Of a stretch of DNA of 64,000 nt, positions 28,117-56,400 are shown piece after piece (the first letter of the stretch is position 1; each line of letters opens with the position of its first letter). The notes under the pieces were generated by a model that worked only from the letters and a program-made list of their open reading frames with translations, was not told where the DNA came from and searched no databases. The DNA is taken from positions 11,935,427 through 11,999,426 of the forward strand of contig NW_024881296.1 in NCBI RefSeq assembly GCF_018691265.1, given 5' to 3'. The position numbers and the translations under genes were made by a program. The DNA comes from Tyto alba. Taxonomy: Eukaryota; Chordata; Aves; Strigiformes; Tytonidae.

Positions 28117-28143
28117 AAAAAAAAAAAAAAAAAAAAAAAAAAA
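28117..28143. repeat. Poly(A) A27 with CAAA/CCAAAA-rich tail, inside the island
   Basis: A pure A27 is followed by an A-rich, C-interrupted stretch to about 28200, set inside otherwise GC-rich sequence. The abrupt composition change may reflect a homopolymer expansion or an inserted A-rich piece. Confidence 0.85.
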
Positions 28144-28270
28144 CAAACAAAAAAACCAAAACAAAACCAAAAAACAACAACAAAAAAAAAAAGCCAAAAA
28201 CCTTTTACTACACTCGGCCCCAGCATCCCGCCTCGCAGCCGCCCCCGGCGCACGCACGGCCGCGGGAAAG

Positions 28271-28320
28271 CGGGGGGGGGGGGGTTTGGGGGGGTGAGTT
28301 CGGGGAGGGGGGCGGGGGGG
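28271..28320 (+). repeat. G-run cluster with quadruplex potential
   Basis: Four or more G runs of at least 6 bases occur within about 50 bp, separated by short TTT, TGAGTTC and A linkers. This meets the usual G-quadruplex pattern on the plus strand. It also contains a GTGAGT donor-like hexamer at 28294-28299. Confidence 0.7.
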
Positions 28321-28681
28321 ATTTGGCGCGCGCTCCCGGCGGGGAGGGGCCGCCGCCAGCGTGGGAACCGCCGGCCCCGCGCCCGCGCAGGCAGCGCCCC
28401 CGGGCGCGCGCCCTGCCCTGCCCCTGCCCCCTCCCTCCCTCCCCCCCGCCCCCCCCCCCCCCCGTTACATAACCTCTCCCCGCCGAAACGCCCCCTCCCC
28501 GCCCTTCCCCACCTCAGCCCCGCGCCGCCGGGAGGGCGACCCCCCCCCTTTCCCCTCCCCTCCGGCGGCACTAGGCCACGGGCGCCCCCGCCCCGCTCTC
28601 CCCGCCGCCCCCGGCCGCGCAGCGCCGCCGCCCCGCATCCCCCATCGCGCCGCCGCCGCCGCCCGGCCCCTCCCGCCCCGT

Positions 28682-28683
28682 AC
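28682..28683 (-). other. AKT3: Candidate splice donor CAG|GTACGG (alternative AKT3 exon 1 end)
   Basis: The minus strand reads CTGCAG|GTACGG, with the exon end at 28684 and GT at 28683-28682. The upstream CAG matches consensus, but the +3 to +6 bases are weaker than at the 28990 site. It would yield a longer 5'UTR exon. Use is inference. Confidence 0.35.
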
Positions 28684-28984
28684 CTGCAGAGGCGGCGGCG
28701 CCGCGGGCGCTGCTGCGGAGCCGGAAGGCGACGGCGGCTCCACGGGGAGAAGGGGAGGGAGGGCGCCGCTGCCTCCTCCCCTGTCCCCCCGCCGGGCTCG
28801 GCGGTCCCTGGCGGCCGGTGTCTCCGCGAGGGCGGGAGGAGGCGGCTCCGGCCCCAGGGCGCTGGCGGCGGCGGCTACATGGAGCTGCGCGCCCCGCTAC
28901 GCAGGGAGGCGCCCGGGCGGGCAGCGCGGCCGCAGCATCGATGCGCGGGGTCAGGAGGGCGGCGGCGGCGGCTCCCCCCGGCGC

Positions 28985-28990
28985 ACTCAC
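28985..28990 (-). other. AKT3: Candidate splice donor GGG|GTGAGT (best candidate for AKT3 exon 1 end)
   Basis: On the minus strand GTGAGT at 28990-28985 is a full match to the consensus donor hexamer, preceded by G at -1. It lies about 80 bp downstream of a CRE-like site and about 140 bp downstream of the TCTCGCGAGA element, a sensible distance for a short non-coding first exon beginning around 29.05-29.1 kb. A splice from here to the exon 2 acceptor at 15733 would give a 13-kb intron 1. A second equally good GTGAGT lies at 29792-29787. Which are used needs transcript data. Confidence 0.5.
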
Positions 28991-29068
28991 CCCGGAGCCG
29001 CCCGGGCCCCGCTCTCGGCTCCTCCCGCCGCCTCCGCCGGGCTCGTTATTGACTTTCAGGAAAACTCC

Positions 29069-29076
29069 CGACGTCA
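29069..29076. promoter_or_regulatory. CRE-like site CGACGTCA
   Basis: The octamer matches the palindromic CREB/ATF consensus TGACGTCA at 7 of 8 positions, with a perfect TGACG half site on the minus strand. It sits between the TCTCGCGAGA element and the candidate exon 1 donor, a typical position just upstream of a start site in a CpG-island promoter. Confidence 0.6.
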
Positions 29077-29130
29077 CTGGCTCCCCCCGAGTGTCTCCCC
29101 CTCCGCGGCGGCGGCGGCGGCATCCCCAGC

Positions 29131-29140
29131 TCTCGCGAGA
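29131..29140. promoter_or_regulatory. TCTCGCGAGA promoter element (BANP/ZBTB33 type)
   Basis: This is an exact copy of the 10-bp palindrome TCTCGCGAGA. It is a known methylation-sensitive CpG-island promoter element, bound by BANP and by ZBTB33 (Kaiso), that activates ubiquitously expressed genes and can support bidirectional initiation. It lies about 55 bp from the CRE-like site and about 140 bp upstream of the best exon 1 donor on the AKT3 strand. Chance occurrence of this palindrome in a few kb is low even with high GC. Confidence 0.75.
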
Positions 29141-29156
29141 AGCGCGGCGGAGACGG

Positions 29157-29262
29157 GGGGGACGGGGAGGGGGGGGGGGGCCGCCAGACAGAGCGAGGGG
29201 AGCCAGACAGAGGGGGGGCGGCTGAGGTGAGGGGGGGGGGGGGGGGGAAGGCGGGGGGCCGG
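29157..29262 (+). repeat. G-rich tract with G runs of up to about 19 bases
   Basis: Successive G runs (near 29170, 29213 and 29230-29247) lie directly upstream of the AKT3 promoter elements. The plus strand has strong quadruplex potential, and the tract would be a pyrimidine-rich strand on the AKT3 sense side. It could be nucleosome-excluding. Confidence 0.75.
29227..29232 (+). other. Candidate plus-strand donor GAG|GTGAGG (possible divergent transcript)
   Basis: On the plus strand GAG|GTGAGG occurs about 90 bp downstream of the TCTCGCGAGA element, pointing away from AKT3. It could end the first exon of a promoter-divergent non-coding transcript running into the upstream intergenic region. 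It lies at the edge of an 18-20 base G run, so sequence bias may account for it. Confidence 0.25.
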
Positions 29263-29670
29263 AGGCGGGAGCAGGGCGGGGGAGGCGAGGCGAGGCCGCC
29301 CTCCCGGCGCGCAGGCAGGGACGGGGGCCGAGCCGAGCGGGGCGGCGTGTCCCGGGCCGCGGGTGGGAGCGGGAGGATGGATGCTGGCAGCGGTGTCCGC
29401 CGGCACCGGGCGCCGCGCCGCGCCTGGGTCTCGCCTTCAGGCCGAGGCCGGTGCCGGCGGGCGGTGCCCGCCAGGCCAGAGCACCCACCGCCCGCCCGCG
29501 GCCCTGGAGCAGCCGCCGGGGGTCCTGGGCCGGGGGCCGCGGGGACCGAGCGGCCTCTGTCCCGCCCGGCAGCGGGAACCCGCCGCCGCCCCCCTTCCCG
29601 CTGCGGCGGGGATTTGCAGCAGCGCGTCTCCCTGCCAGACCCGGGTGTACGGCCCGAGTTTTATTTCCTT

Positions 29671-47214
<17,544 letters not shown>

Positions 47215-47560
47215 ACTTCACCCCTGAGGTGGAGGCAGTTCCCTGGCCCTCTTCTCCCCTGATTCGGAGAGACCCAGAGCCACAGACTGACCCTCCTCCA
47301 GCTTTACCCAGCCTGTCCCATCACCCGAGGCTTGCCTGGCTGTTCCTGGCCCCTGGCTGATTTTGGTTATTGTCTCCAGATTTGCCCCTGACTTGCCGAA
47401 CAGCAAAAGCAGGTTGGAGCGGGGTCAGGGTCTCCCCAGATGATTGCCCCTGAGTGCTCCCCTCTTGCCCAGCCCATGCCTCAGCCACTCACCACTCTCA
47501 TCCTCTTCCCTCTGCCCTAAATGACTCTCCTGCTGTTGCTTCTCAACCTGTAAATACTAT
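47215..47560. other. GC-richer block in AT-rich intergenic DNA, unidentified
   Basis: A block of about 345 bp, rich in CCTG, CCCC and CTCC words but with few CpGs, is sharply different from its flanks. The composition edge suggests an old inserted element or a retroposed fragment. A 62-codon minus-strand frame (47218-47406) has no recognised similarity. I cannot assign it to a repeat family by eye. Confidence 0.35.
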
Positions 47561-50005
47561 CAACCCTTTCCTATCCAGACACGTGTAAATCATTAAGAAA
47601 ATTATTTGAACGCTTCTGATTTATCTCATATATCCAGATGACTTTCCTCTCAAATATCCCATCCTTCAGGGGAGGGGACTCAACCCTACTGGGATGAATC
47701 AATGACAATAACACACCTCCAGAGCCTTCTCCAGGTTCTGTCAAGAGAAGGATGTGCTTGGTTTACTCAGTAGTCCTGGCATATCTTTCAGAGTCATTCG
47801 TTTCATGTGGTAGTTGGCACATGACCTAAACAGCCCACAGACTAATTTTTCTGCTTTTTATTTCTTGCAAAATTCATCAGTTAGAAGAGCCTGACTTTTT
47901 TTTTTTTCCTCACTACAATGACTTATTTAACATTGTGTTTCCAATGACACTCTTGGACCAGGATCAGTGGGTATATAAATGGGCTCAACATATTGGTAAA
48001 GTATAGCAATTTTCAGAATGTTTTTATTTAGGAGACCGCCCCTTCCTTCGTTTACGCTCCATTTGAATCCCTAACCCTCAGGGCATATTTCCATGAGGCA
48101 CCCCACATTTCAAGGCAGCCCACCTATACATACATACATTATATTGCTTAGAACTTGCTGCGTGTTACCTATAGCAGTTCTATGGCCTTGGGCAAAGTAG
48201 GAAATTTGACACCATTCTTGTTGGTACAAGAAATACACCTGAAATAGTCCTTCAAAATAACAATGCCAAGTTGTAAACAACTGTCATAAAAAGTAAGCAA
48301 AAAGCATGCCGTCCTTGGATTAACAAAGTATGTAAATGTTGCTGTACTATGTTACCTCATAATCTATTACTTGTTCCCTGTGATATTAATCCTCCCTCAA
48401 ACAGAAAATCTTGAGAAATCCTAACAAATATTGTAAAAGTCATGCATTGATAACAAAAATGCCTTCCAGCAGGGAAAATTTGGGATGCTAGTTGCAGCCT
48501 ACACATTGTGTGAACAGAGTAGGTACTTATGTTTTCTCTTTCATAGGTCAGCTATGCTTTTCCATGAGCTACAGAAGAAATCTTCCCATCTTGAATGTTT
48601 GTCATCTAGGAGATGGTCTGCTCAAGATACGTTGCCCCAGTCCTTTGAGATCCATGGCCATTGTTATCCTTCATGCTTACACTACAAATGCGCACGCACT
48701 GCAGCCTAAGCTGAAATAGCAAACATGCGTCTCTGCCAGGCAATCGCAATTTTTGGAAATGTGAAGGAGTGCTCTTTTGGACTGAACCTGGTCAGGTCCA
48801 GTGGCTTTCAGGGGCTAACTTGCAGCGGTGCAAAATGTACAGATGCTCGAATACAGACCTAAGAATTTTTAGCAATTTGGTCCTCAAGTATCCCATTTCT
48901 TGTATAAGTAGTCCCACTTCAAAACAAAATAATCGCATACCTTAGATGTTTAAATGAGAAAGGTTTTTGTTATGCTTTGATGATGCATATTTTAAACACT
49001 GATTTTTTTTGCTTCTTTTGAGTTCTTCATTGACTTTTTGATCTGTAGGGGAATTTGAGTATTTCCATGTTTTTCACTGTATAGCTACTGTTACTTTCCA
49101 CTATAGCTAAAGAAAACAATTCTAAACAGAAAATAATTAAAGACATATTATAGTTAGATAGAAGAAAAAATAGTAATAAATAAAAGTCATAAAAGAAAGC
49201 TTGCTATAGGAAATCAATTACAAATATCCAAAGATTGATCTTATAAAAATTATTAGGTAAGGCACTGCATTTTTTCCCTTTTAAATTGATCCTGCTTCAT
49301 TTAGAAGTTAAAAAATTAAACCATCTATAAGCTAACTATAAAAAAATCAACATGGCATCTAGGGTTGGGTATGAGGTCTTTCTATACTCAACACAGGGCT
49401 CAGCACATGAAATTCAGGCTCTAAATAATATCTGTACAGCTACAGTCCTCATAAGTCTCAGCCAAATTACACAAAATTAATGGAAAGAAGGTATTTCAGC
49501 AGGACTCAATGAGGCCACAAAAGGAGGAGCTCTGAACATTAGGCACAAATATAAACAATCAAAACTGAGGAAACTGATCTATTGATGAGACACTGCATTG
49601 CTGCAGTCTGAACACAAGCAAATAGCATTCAAGTTGTTGTCTTTAAAGCAAACAGATGTGTCTGACTAAGAACTACTGAGAAAAAAGCCACCATTTTCCA
49701 TCATTGATTTTCATTGTAGTGTCATACATAGAAACAATTTTTTCCCAGACTGCCTTCTTCAGCATTGAAGCATTGGCTTCAGATCTCTTGAGGATTCTTT
49801 TTTTTTTTTTTTCACTGACTTTAAAACATGCAGTTTTTCCTTATAAGAAACTTCTGAGTTCACAGATTCAAAAAAAAAGAAAGAAAGAAAAAAAAATAGG
49901 GCGGGGGGAGAAGGAGAAAATTGTCCTAATATAGGACTAACTTACAAGCTTTTCAGTGGGAAGCCAAACTCTTTAGTCATTCAGCTGATTGCATCCTTGT
50001 CAGCA

Positions 50006-50166
50006 GAACGGCCCGTCTCAGGGTTCAAGATGACACTTGTCAAGGTGATGCTAATGGGAGCGACTTCGAGCCCGGTCTCGGTGGGGCCCCCTGCCATGGC
50101 CCCGCGCGCAGAGCTCAGGTGCATTCATAATCTGCGTGCGTGGCAGGAGCCTGATGCCGAGGTAAC
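50006..50166. promoter_or_regulatory. Isolated CpG cluster (orphan mini-island)
   Basis: I count twelve CpG dinucleotides in about 160 bp, including a CCGCGCGC run, while the surrounding kilobases have very few. The block is flanked by AT-rich words such as GCTAATG and ATTAAAAATT. It is too short for a standard CpG island. An orphan unmethylated element, a conserved enhancer core or a small exon of a non-coding RNA are all possible. Confidence 0.4.
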
Positions 50167-52084
50167 CCTATTAAAAATTCACAAGCCCAATGTAAATCTG
50201 TGTGTGTGTATCTGAAGTGAATGTGTATATATTTACACGTTTGTACAAACCCTGTTCTTTTATTCTCTTGGAGATTTTCCTGTTCTTTTACATTCACTCC
50301 TTGTTCCTATTTCTTTCCTGCTCATTTATTTTCTTTCTCATTTCCTCCTTCTGAGATATTTTCTTTTTTTTTTCCTTTACAAGTTCAGTACCTACTACCT
50401 TTATAATATACAGCCCTTAGGATCTTTTTTCCCCATCCTGGTAGTTATGGAAGCACTGTGAGACAAATGCTAGCAAGGTCACTGCAGTTCCTCTATGCCC
50501 TACTTTGGCTACAAACACAGGAGGAAGGAGTTTTATCCATTCTTATGAAATGCTTTGGGATCTATGAATGAAAAAGTGCTACATATGTCCTAAATAGTAA
50601 TATCTTGCACTATTTTTTTTTTTTTGCAATTTCACCTATTTAATATTTGAAGACAGCCAGCTTTCTGTCCCTGTCAGTACTGATTTACAATTCACACCAG
50701 TTTGTGCTATTTTTTTCTCTCAATGGTAGCGGCGTCTGTCCTCTTACCTTTGGAAATGCAACGACTCTTTTGGCTTTGTTTGGATTAAATACCACCTAAT
50801 TCTAACAATTTATGTCTTTTCTCAAGGAAATGGATCCACATGGAGGGATCCATTTTCCTGGGTAGGGATTTTTGTTTTCTTTTGGAATGTGTGGATGCAA
50901 ATATCCACACGTTTCTACCACAGAGGTGTGCTTTCATCTGGCTGCAATTATTTGCTGATATTGATCTTGATGCACACCGATATTCTGATTTTATGGTCAA
51001 GTTCTGTAATTCTGCATGGACTATATGTACATTTAGTTCTGTGCTGATACACTGAAGAGATGGGGTTTTGCGTGCCACTAAAATAAAAGACTGATTTTCT
51101 ACCTTGTACTGACAGATACCTTTTTAGTCCTGGGGTTGTGGGTTTGTTTCATTATACCAGTCAAGAGATGCTTGACACCAGGCATTGATATAGCATTGTG
51201 AGCAGACATTCAAGTAGTGAGTTAGCCCTGATACAACTTACATTACCAATTTAAAATTCAAAAAGGCAACCTGTTCTAGTTTCTTTGCTTATTTTCCTTT
51301 TTCTGTTATGTTGGGGTTAATCTAATCTAACTAACTATTCATAGACTAACTCGGATTTCAGCAAGTTCAGGAGAGAGAAGTTGAACCAGATTCTTTGGGG
51401 TATTTACAGAAAATTGTTCCACTGAGTTTTTTTTTTTCTTTTTTTTTTTTTTTTATTCCCTATCTTCCTAACAGAAGATGTATACTCTTTCAAGTATTTG
51501 GCGTACAGATTTTCATGGAAGAGAGAGCCTCTACAAGAGTTAAACAAATAAATAGACCTTTGAGGGTCTGGACCTTCACGCAGTATCTCCTTCGTTAAAC
51601 CCCTTATTGCTATGTGGAAAAGTTCAAGAGTTTACTGGGACTGAGGTAATAATTTTTGGCTGGGAATCCTTTGTGAAGACAGATGGCCATTGCTCATCAT
51701 GTTAGTAAGAAGTCTAATACTTCTGGTCTTCAGCTGTTAATGGTAGTGTATTTGGAGTAATTCTAACTTCAGGTATCAACTGTGTTTCTTCTGTCTTTTT
51801 ACTCCCAACAATTTAAAATAATGTACCGAATTTAGGAACGTAAGGTATAATACAAAGCATATTTATAAATGGTCTTGCTTTAGTGTGTGAAAGGAATAAA
51901 GAAGGCACTACAGATCACCAGATTTTATTAAGATAAAAAATCAAGAATACTCTCTTTTCAACAAAATATGATATCTCCAAAGTAATTTTTATGAGACTGG
52001 GGAATTACCAGTAGATTTTTAATTATTTTTCTCAAGATTTTCTCAAGGTTTTAAAAATAATTAATTTCTTGTTTATTCCAGGTT

Positions 52085-52420
52085 ATTTGTTAACACATTC
52101 ATAAAACCATTGTTGTCATTTATTTCCATCTTTTCATCAAAAGACAAAAGAAATTGCTGCTCCTTTAATTTGTGACACAATTTTTCAAATTTGTGCATAA
52201 TTGTTTGTAATTTTGACAAGCTCCAAAACCACTTCTGCACAAGTAGCTCGAGACAATAAGCCTCGCTCTGTTCAGTCTGTTCTTCAGCATCAACAAAAGG
52301 GGCTCATCAAAGTGTAATAGTTTACATTTAGCCCAAGAAAAAGCAATGCGCCTACTCTGGCTTCTGATGACTGTTCATGGAAACCATTTTAATATGCTAA
52401 AATGAAGTTTTAGGGAGAAA
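52085..52420. promoter_or_regulatory. Candidate conserved non-coding enhancer
   Basis: A block free of homopolymers and tandem repeats is dense in developmental transcription factor words: CATTGTT (SOX type) at 52108-52114, TAATTG (homeodomain) at 52198-52203 with GCAT directly before it, CTTTAATTTG, and ACAATAAG near 52252. Such complex, AT-rich, low-CpG sequence is typical of conserved neural enhancers in gene deserts near AKT3/ZBTB18. No alignment was possible, so conservation is only suspected. Confidence 0.3.
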
Positions 52421-53400
52421 GGAAAATGAAGGATCTGTTAACAAGTGGAAACTCATGTGATGCCATTGGACTGCCACAAGACCACTGAGCGAAGTTCAGG
52501 CTTTACAACGTTCTCTTTAGTGCAAGCCTGCTCATTTCTGTTTGTTATACACATAAGCAAATGGCTTGCCAAGTTATTTTGGGTATCGTCTGTGTTTTAT
52601 TGTTGCAGGTTGTGCAGAAGTGAAAGAAAATTACAAATTACTTTGTGCATGCTGGCTGCAGATTACTGGTGCTCACAAAGAGAGGATTATTACTTTAAGT
52701 GGAGAATGGGGGTTACTCTGTTGATAATGCACTACAGTAACCTCTGTTCATTCCTTTCATTCCTTTGAAGAAGCTCAAAATATGTTCGCACACCATCACA
52801 ACCCCTGCCAAGCGACATCGACTATAGCAGCCACAGGCATCCCACACCTGCTGCCTGCTAAGCCTCTCGCTCAACAGCAGCGTGGAGTGGCCCTTACAAG
52901 CAAAGGCTCAGACAATCCCTCTCCTGGCTCAACCGTCTTCTGGAAGTTCACCAAATCTCTCTTCATTTTAGCCCTTTAAGACTGTTCTGTCACTTGAGGC
53001 AGTGTCCTCAGCGTACCAATATGCTGAGGGCTCTGCTTTGTGATTTTTCTGCTTGTAACACTCAGGGCAAAGTGGTAAACATTCATACATTTTCCTTGAT
53101 TGAGGGAGAGGAGATAGATCTCTGAAGTTAAAAAAGACACTTTTAAATATACAGAACAAGTACAGCAACAGATATTTCTCTTGCAGTGGATGGTGCTTAT
53201 TTCAATCACTGGTGTACCAAGTCACATTGTTCACATTTCTTTGATAAACTATTCTTTGACCTTACAAATAATAGATGTCTCAGTACCATAACTTGCCACC
53301 ACTCTGAGTTCTGTTTACAGCTCTTTTTATATACACAAAACTCCCAGTGATTCATCCTGGATTTTTGTTTTTCCTTTAGGATTTCTACTTAAGTTCCTAG

Positions 53401-53460
53401 AAAAAACAAACAAACAAGCAAGCAAGCTAATAAACAAACAAACAAAAACAACACAAACCA
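53401..53460. repeat. Imperfect (AAAC/AAGC)n repeat
   Basis: A tetranucleotide repeat with CAAA units, an internal CAAG subset and a TAAT interruption. Confidence 0.85.
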
Positions 53461-56400
53461 AACCAGGAAACTGAGTTTTGGAGACCTTGATAATCAAGCC
53501 CCTATGATTAGGCATCATGTCTGGCCAACAGATTTATAATGGGGTAAACCTTCAGCAGACACAGGTCTGAAAATATGCTGAAACCGATGGTGGCATTCTA
53601 AGATGTTAAAGTTACTCTATAACTGCAAAGTCAAATAATCATATTTAGGAAGGAGGAACTGTACTACTACCCATGAAACTTTAATTTGCCCCCTTTGTAG
53701 TGTGAATCAAACTCTACAGTGAATATCAAATTGTTAGTATCACCATTTTTTCCACAGGACTCTAACCATGGATTCCGATTATTGTCCTTCACAACACTCT
53801 CATGACCACAAGCAATTGAATTATACTAATGTTATGGAAAGGGACCTGAGAAAAGGCAATTCAGGCCAACATCTTTTACTGTCAATTTGTTTAGGGCTCC
53901 CAGCTTAAAACATTCAGCTATGGTTCTCAAAGATGCACAGCATTCTTGGAATTCCCCAATTTTTGCCATCCTTCCTATACATTCAAAGCAGGGAGGGGCC
54001 ATGAAGTCAACAAGCTGATATACAGAAATCCAGTTGCCCCTCAATCATCTGGACACCCTGTACCCTGAAAAAAGCCCTGATGGAAAGCACAACGCCACCT
54101 GGCATTCAGAGGTTGCACAAGCCATTGAAACGCTAACACAGGTCATGGGTTTGCAGGATGTAGGACTTACTATTAACACAACATCCAAAACACTGGCTGT
54201 GTCTATGTGGTGTCTGAAGTGCTGTCACTAAGAACCCTCTTAAAGGTAAAGGCACCCCAGGGCAGCACCTGGCACTGCTGTGGACTAAACTGAAGGCCCT
54301 CCGAACCCACTTCAACCTCCACCAGATCTCATCTGCCTTCCAGGTCAGCTGGTGGGGCCTGGTCACACCCAGGGAACCACCACAGAGCAAGGTGGAACTC
54401 ACAAGGTTTTCCTCAGCGTAAGACTGGCACAGCCTGGTAGGTGCCAGGCATTTCAGTTCTGCAGGTGGCCCAGCTTGCCTCCAGAGAGCAGCACAGAAAA
54501 CGGACAGAAAAGAGTCTAGTCTGCTCACCTGCAAAGTTTCTACAAAGCTGTACAGCACTGATAATAAAGGAAATGATCAATACCAAGATTAAGAAATTGC
54601 TGCACTTTCCAAAAACCTATTGTTTTCAAGGATGTAATTCTGATCATATTTTTCCTCTAGAGGAGCTATGCAAAGGCAGATTGTATTTGATTGGCATCTG
54701 CTAAATTTCTAGCAAATTGATTCTGAACTTGGAGCTACTAAAGGAAGGGTTTGCATCATTACCCCTTCCTCTGCACCTGCACTACAATAACATCTCCTGC
54801 TACAGCCAACACATCCCTTGCACCAGAGAGGCCTGCAGAACTGAAGGCAAAAAATACGTGTCATCTCCACTGCAACAAGAGGTGTGGGAGCAGTATTTCA
54901 GCACGGGAAAGTCAAATGATAAACCAGAAATCTGGTTTATAAATGCTAAAATGGTACTTGTGATCATGTCTTTTAATGTAAGACCTTTGCAATTTCCCTG
55001 TGGAGAAACGAGGATCTCTCTCCAGTTCATTGATACAGTCAGTCCTGTAAAACCGAATTTCTTATGTCCGCTCCTTGACTCTTCCATGTTCTCTTTACCT
55101 TCTCATCAAATGACAAGCTGTGAGCTTTCCTGGTCAAATTTTGAGACTAAATATCCAAGCCTCCTGCCAGCTTTTCTGCATACCTCACTTTCTTTGTCAT
55201 TTTGTTGTCTTCTTTCTTGCCATCCCAGTTCACTCAGGCTCTCTTTTCCTTAAAGACAATTTCATTAGATATCACTCCTGACTTGAACTTTTTGAACAAT
55301 ACGGAGTACCATCCAGTGGTCCCTATGGGGAGAAGAAGAAGCATTCAACACAAATTACAGGCTATTTCCTATGTTAGAGAAAAATATCATTTAAGTTGAG
55401 TTTCCAAGAGGATCATGATTGTTGGTAAATGACAACATCATTGTCATTTGTCATTTTGTAAAAAACAGCATGGTGTATATTCAAGGAAACTCCTGTCTGT
55501 GAAGCCCAGGTGACACAGCCTGACTTCCAAACATAGTCACTGCAAATGTTTTCCTTTAATTGCTGTCCATGTTACAAGTTTTTTTGGATCTGGTGCTTGC
55601 ATATTAAAATCCTTTGTTGAAATAGTGGAAAATTGAAGAACAAAATACAATCTTTTAAATACATATGACAAAAATAGAACAAAACTGATGTATTTTTTAA
55701 AAACTGGCATATTAAATATAGTCATAAATATGCACTTCTGACCCAATCTTTCTTTCATTTAGGAAAAAAAATCATCCCTATATAATATGAACAGCATGAG
55801 TTCTATGTACCATGACAACCCCGCTGATAACGTGATTAAGGACTTTAAACTCCATTTGACTTGTGCTGGTCTTCTGCATGGGGATAGCTTTCTTTGCCAG
55901 TGCATAATTATATACAGCTTCAGTGTTTCAGCCTTCAGAAATTTATCTGGTGATGAATAGTTCTGATATCAGAATCTTTCTTGATCTTTCACAAGCTTTA
56001 TTATCACAAAGCCAACATTTAATTCATGAGATACTCTTCTCTAGATCTGTATGAAAGCATGTATTTGAATGGATTAAGGAATTCAATAACTGTCTCTGGT
56101 TTTGCCCTTATTAGGCAATCACACCTTTGATTCTCTGCTTAAATGGAGAAGACACAATGCTAGCACTGAATGTGTATTGCCATGTACCTTATCTTACTTA
56201 CATGTTAAGTGGAGAATGTAAAATCATTTCAGATTTTTCACCCTTAGAGATGCCCATCCCTACAGTTAAAATATCTTAGAAGGAGCAATTTAGATGTGGT
56301 TGCAAATTTGTGCTTTAAATGTTGACAGGCCTCTCCTCTCACCACCACACTTGCTCTTCTATTATCACCTTCTCTCACAGTTCAACTTCAGTGCATGTCT

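Larger units (their letters stand above)
27640..29670. promoter_or_regulatory. AKT3: CpG island, AKT3 promoter and non-coding first exon region
   Basis: GC content and CpG density rise abruptly at about 27640 and fall after about 29670, with a weaker shoulder to about 30190. The flanks are AT-rich. The island lies about 12-13 kb upstream of AKT3 exon 2 on the coding strand, the expected position for the housekeeping-type AKT3 promoter and its non-coding exon 1. It contains many GGGCGG/CCCCGCCC boxes (Sp/KLF type), a TCTCGCGAGA element, a CRE-like site, triplet repeats and long C or G runs. Long overlapping frames in all six phases here (up to about 390 codons) encode Arg/Pro/Gly/Ala-rich low-complexity sequence. 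They reflect the scarcity of stop codons in GC-rich DNA, not genes. The exact start site cannot be read from sequence. Confidence 0.9.

Noticed and set aside
54717..55253. 178-codon plus-strand frame as a possible gene
   Set aside because: It starts with TTG, has no known domain, and is about the length expected once by chance in six frames of 64 kb.
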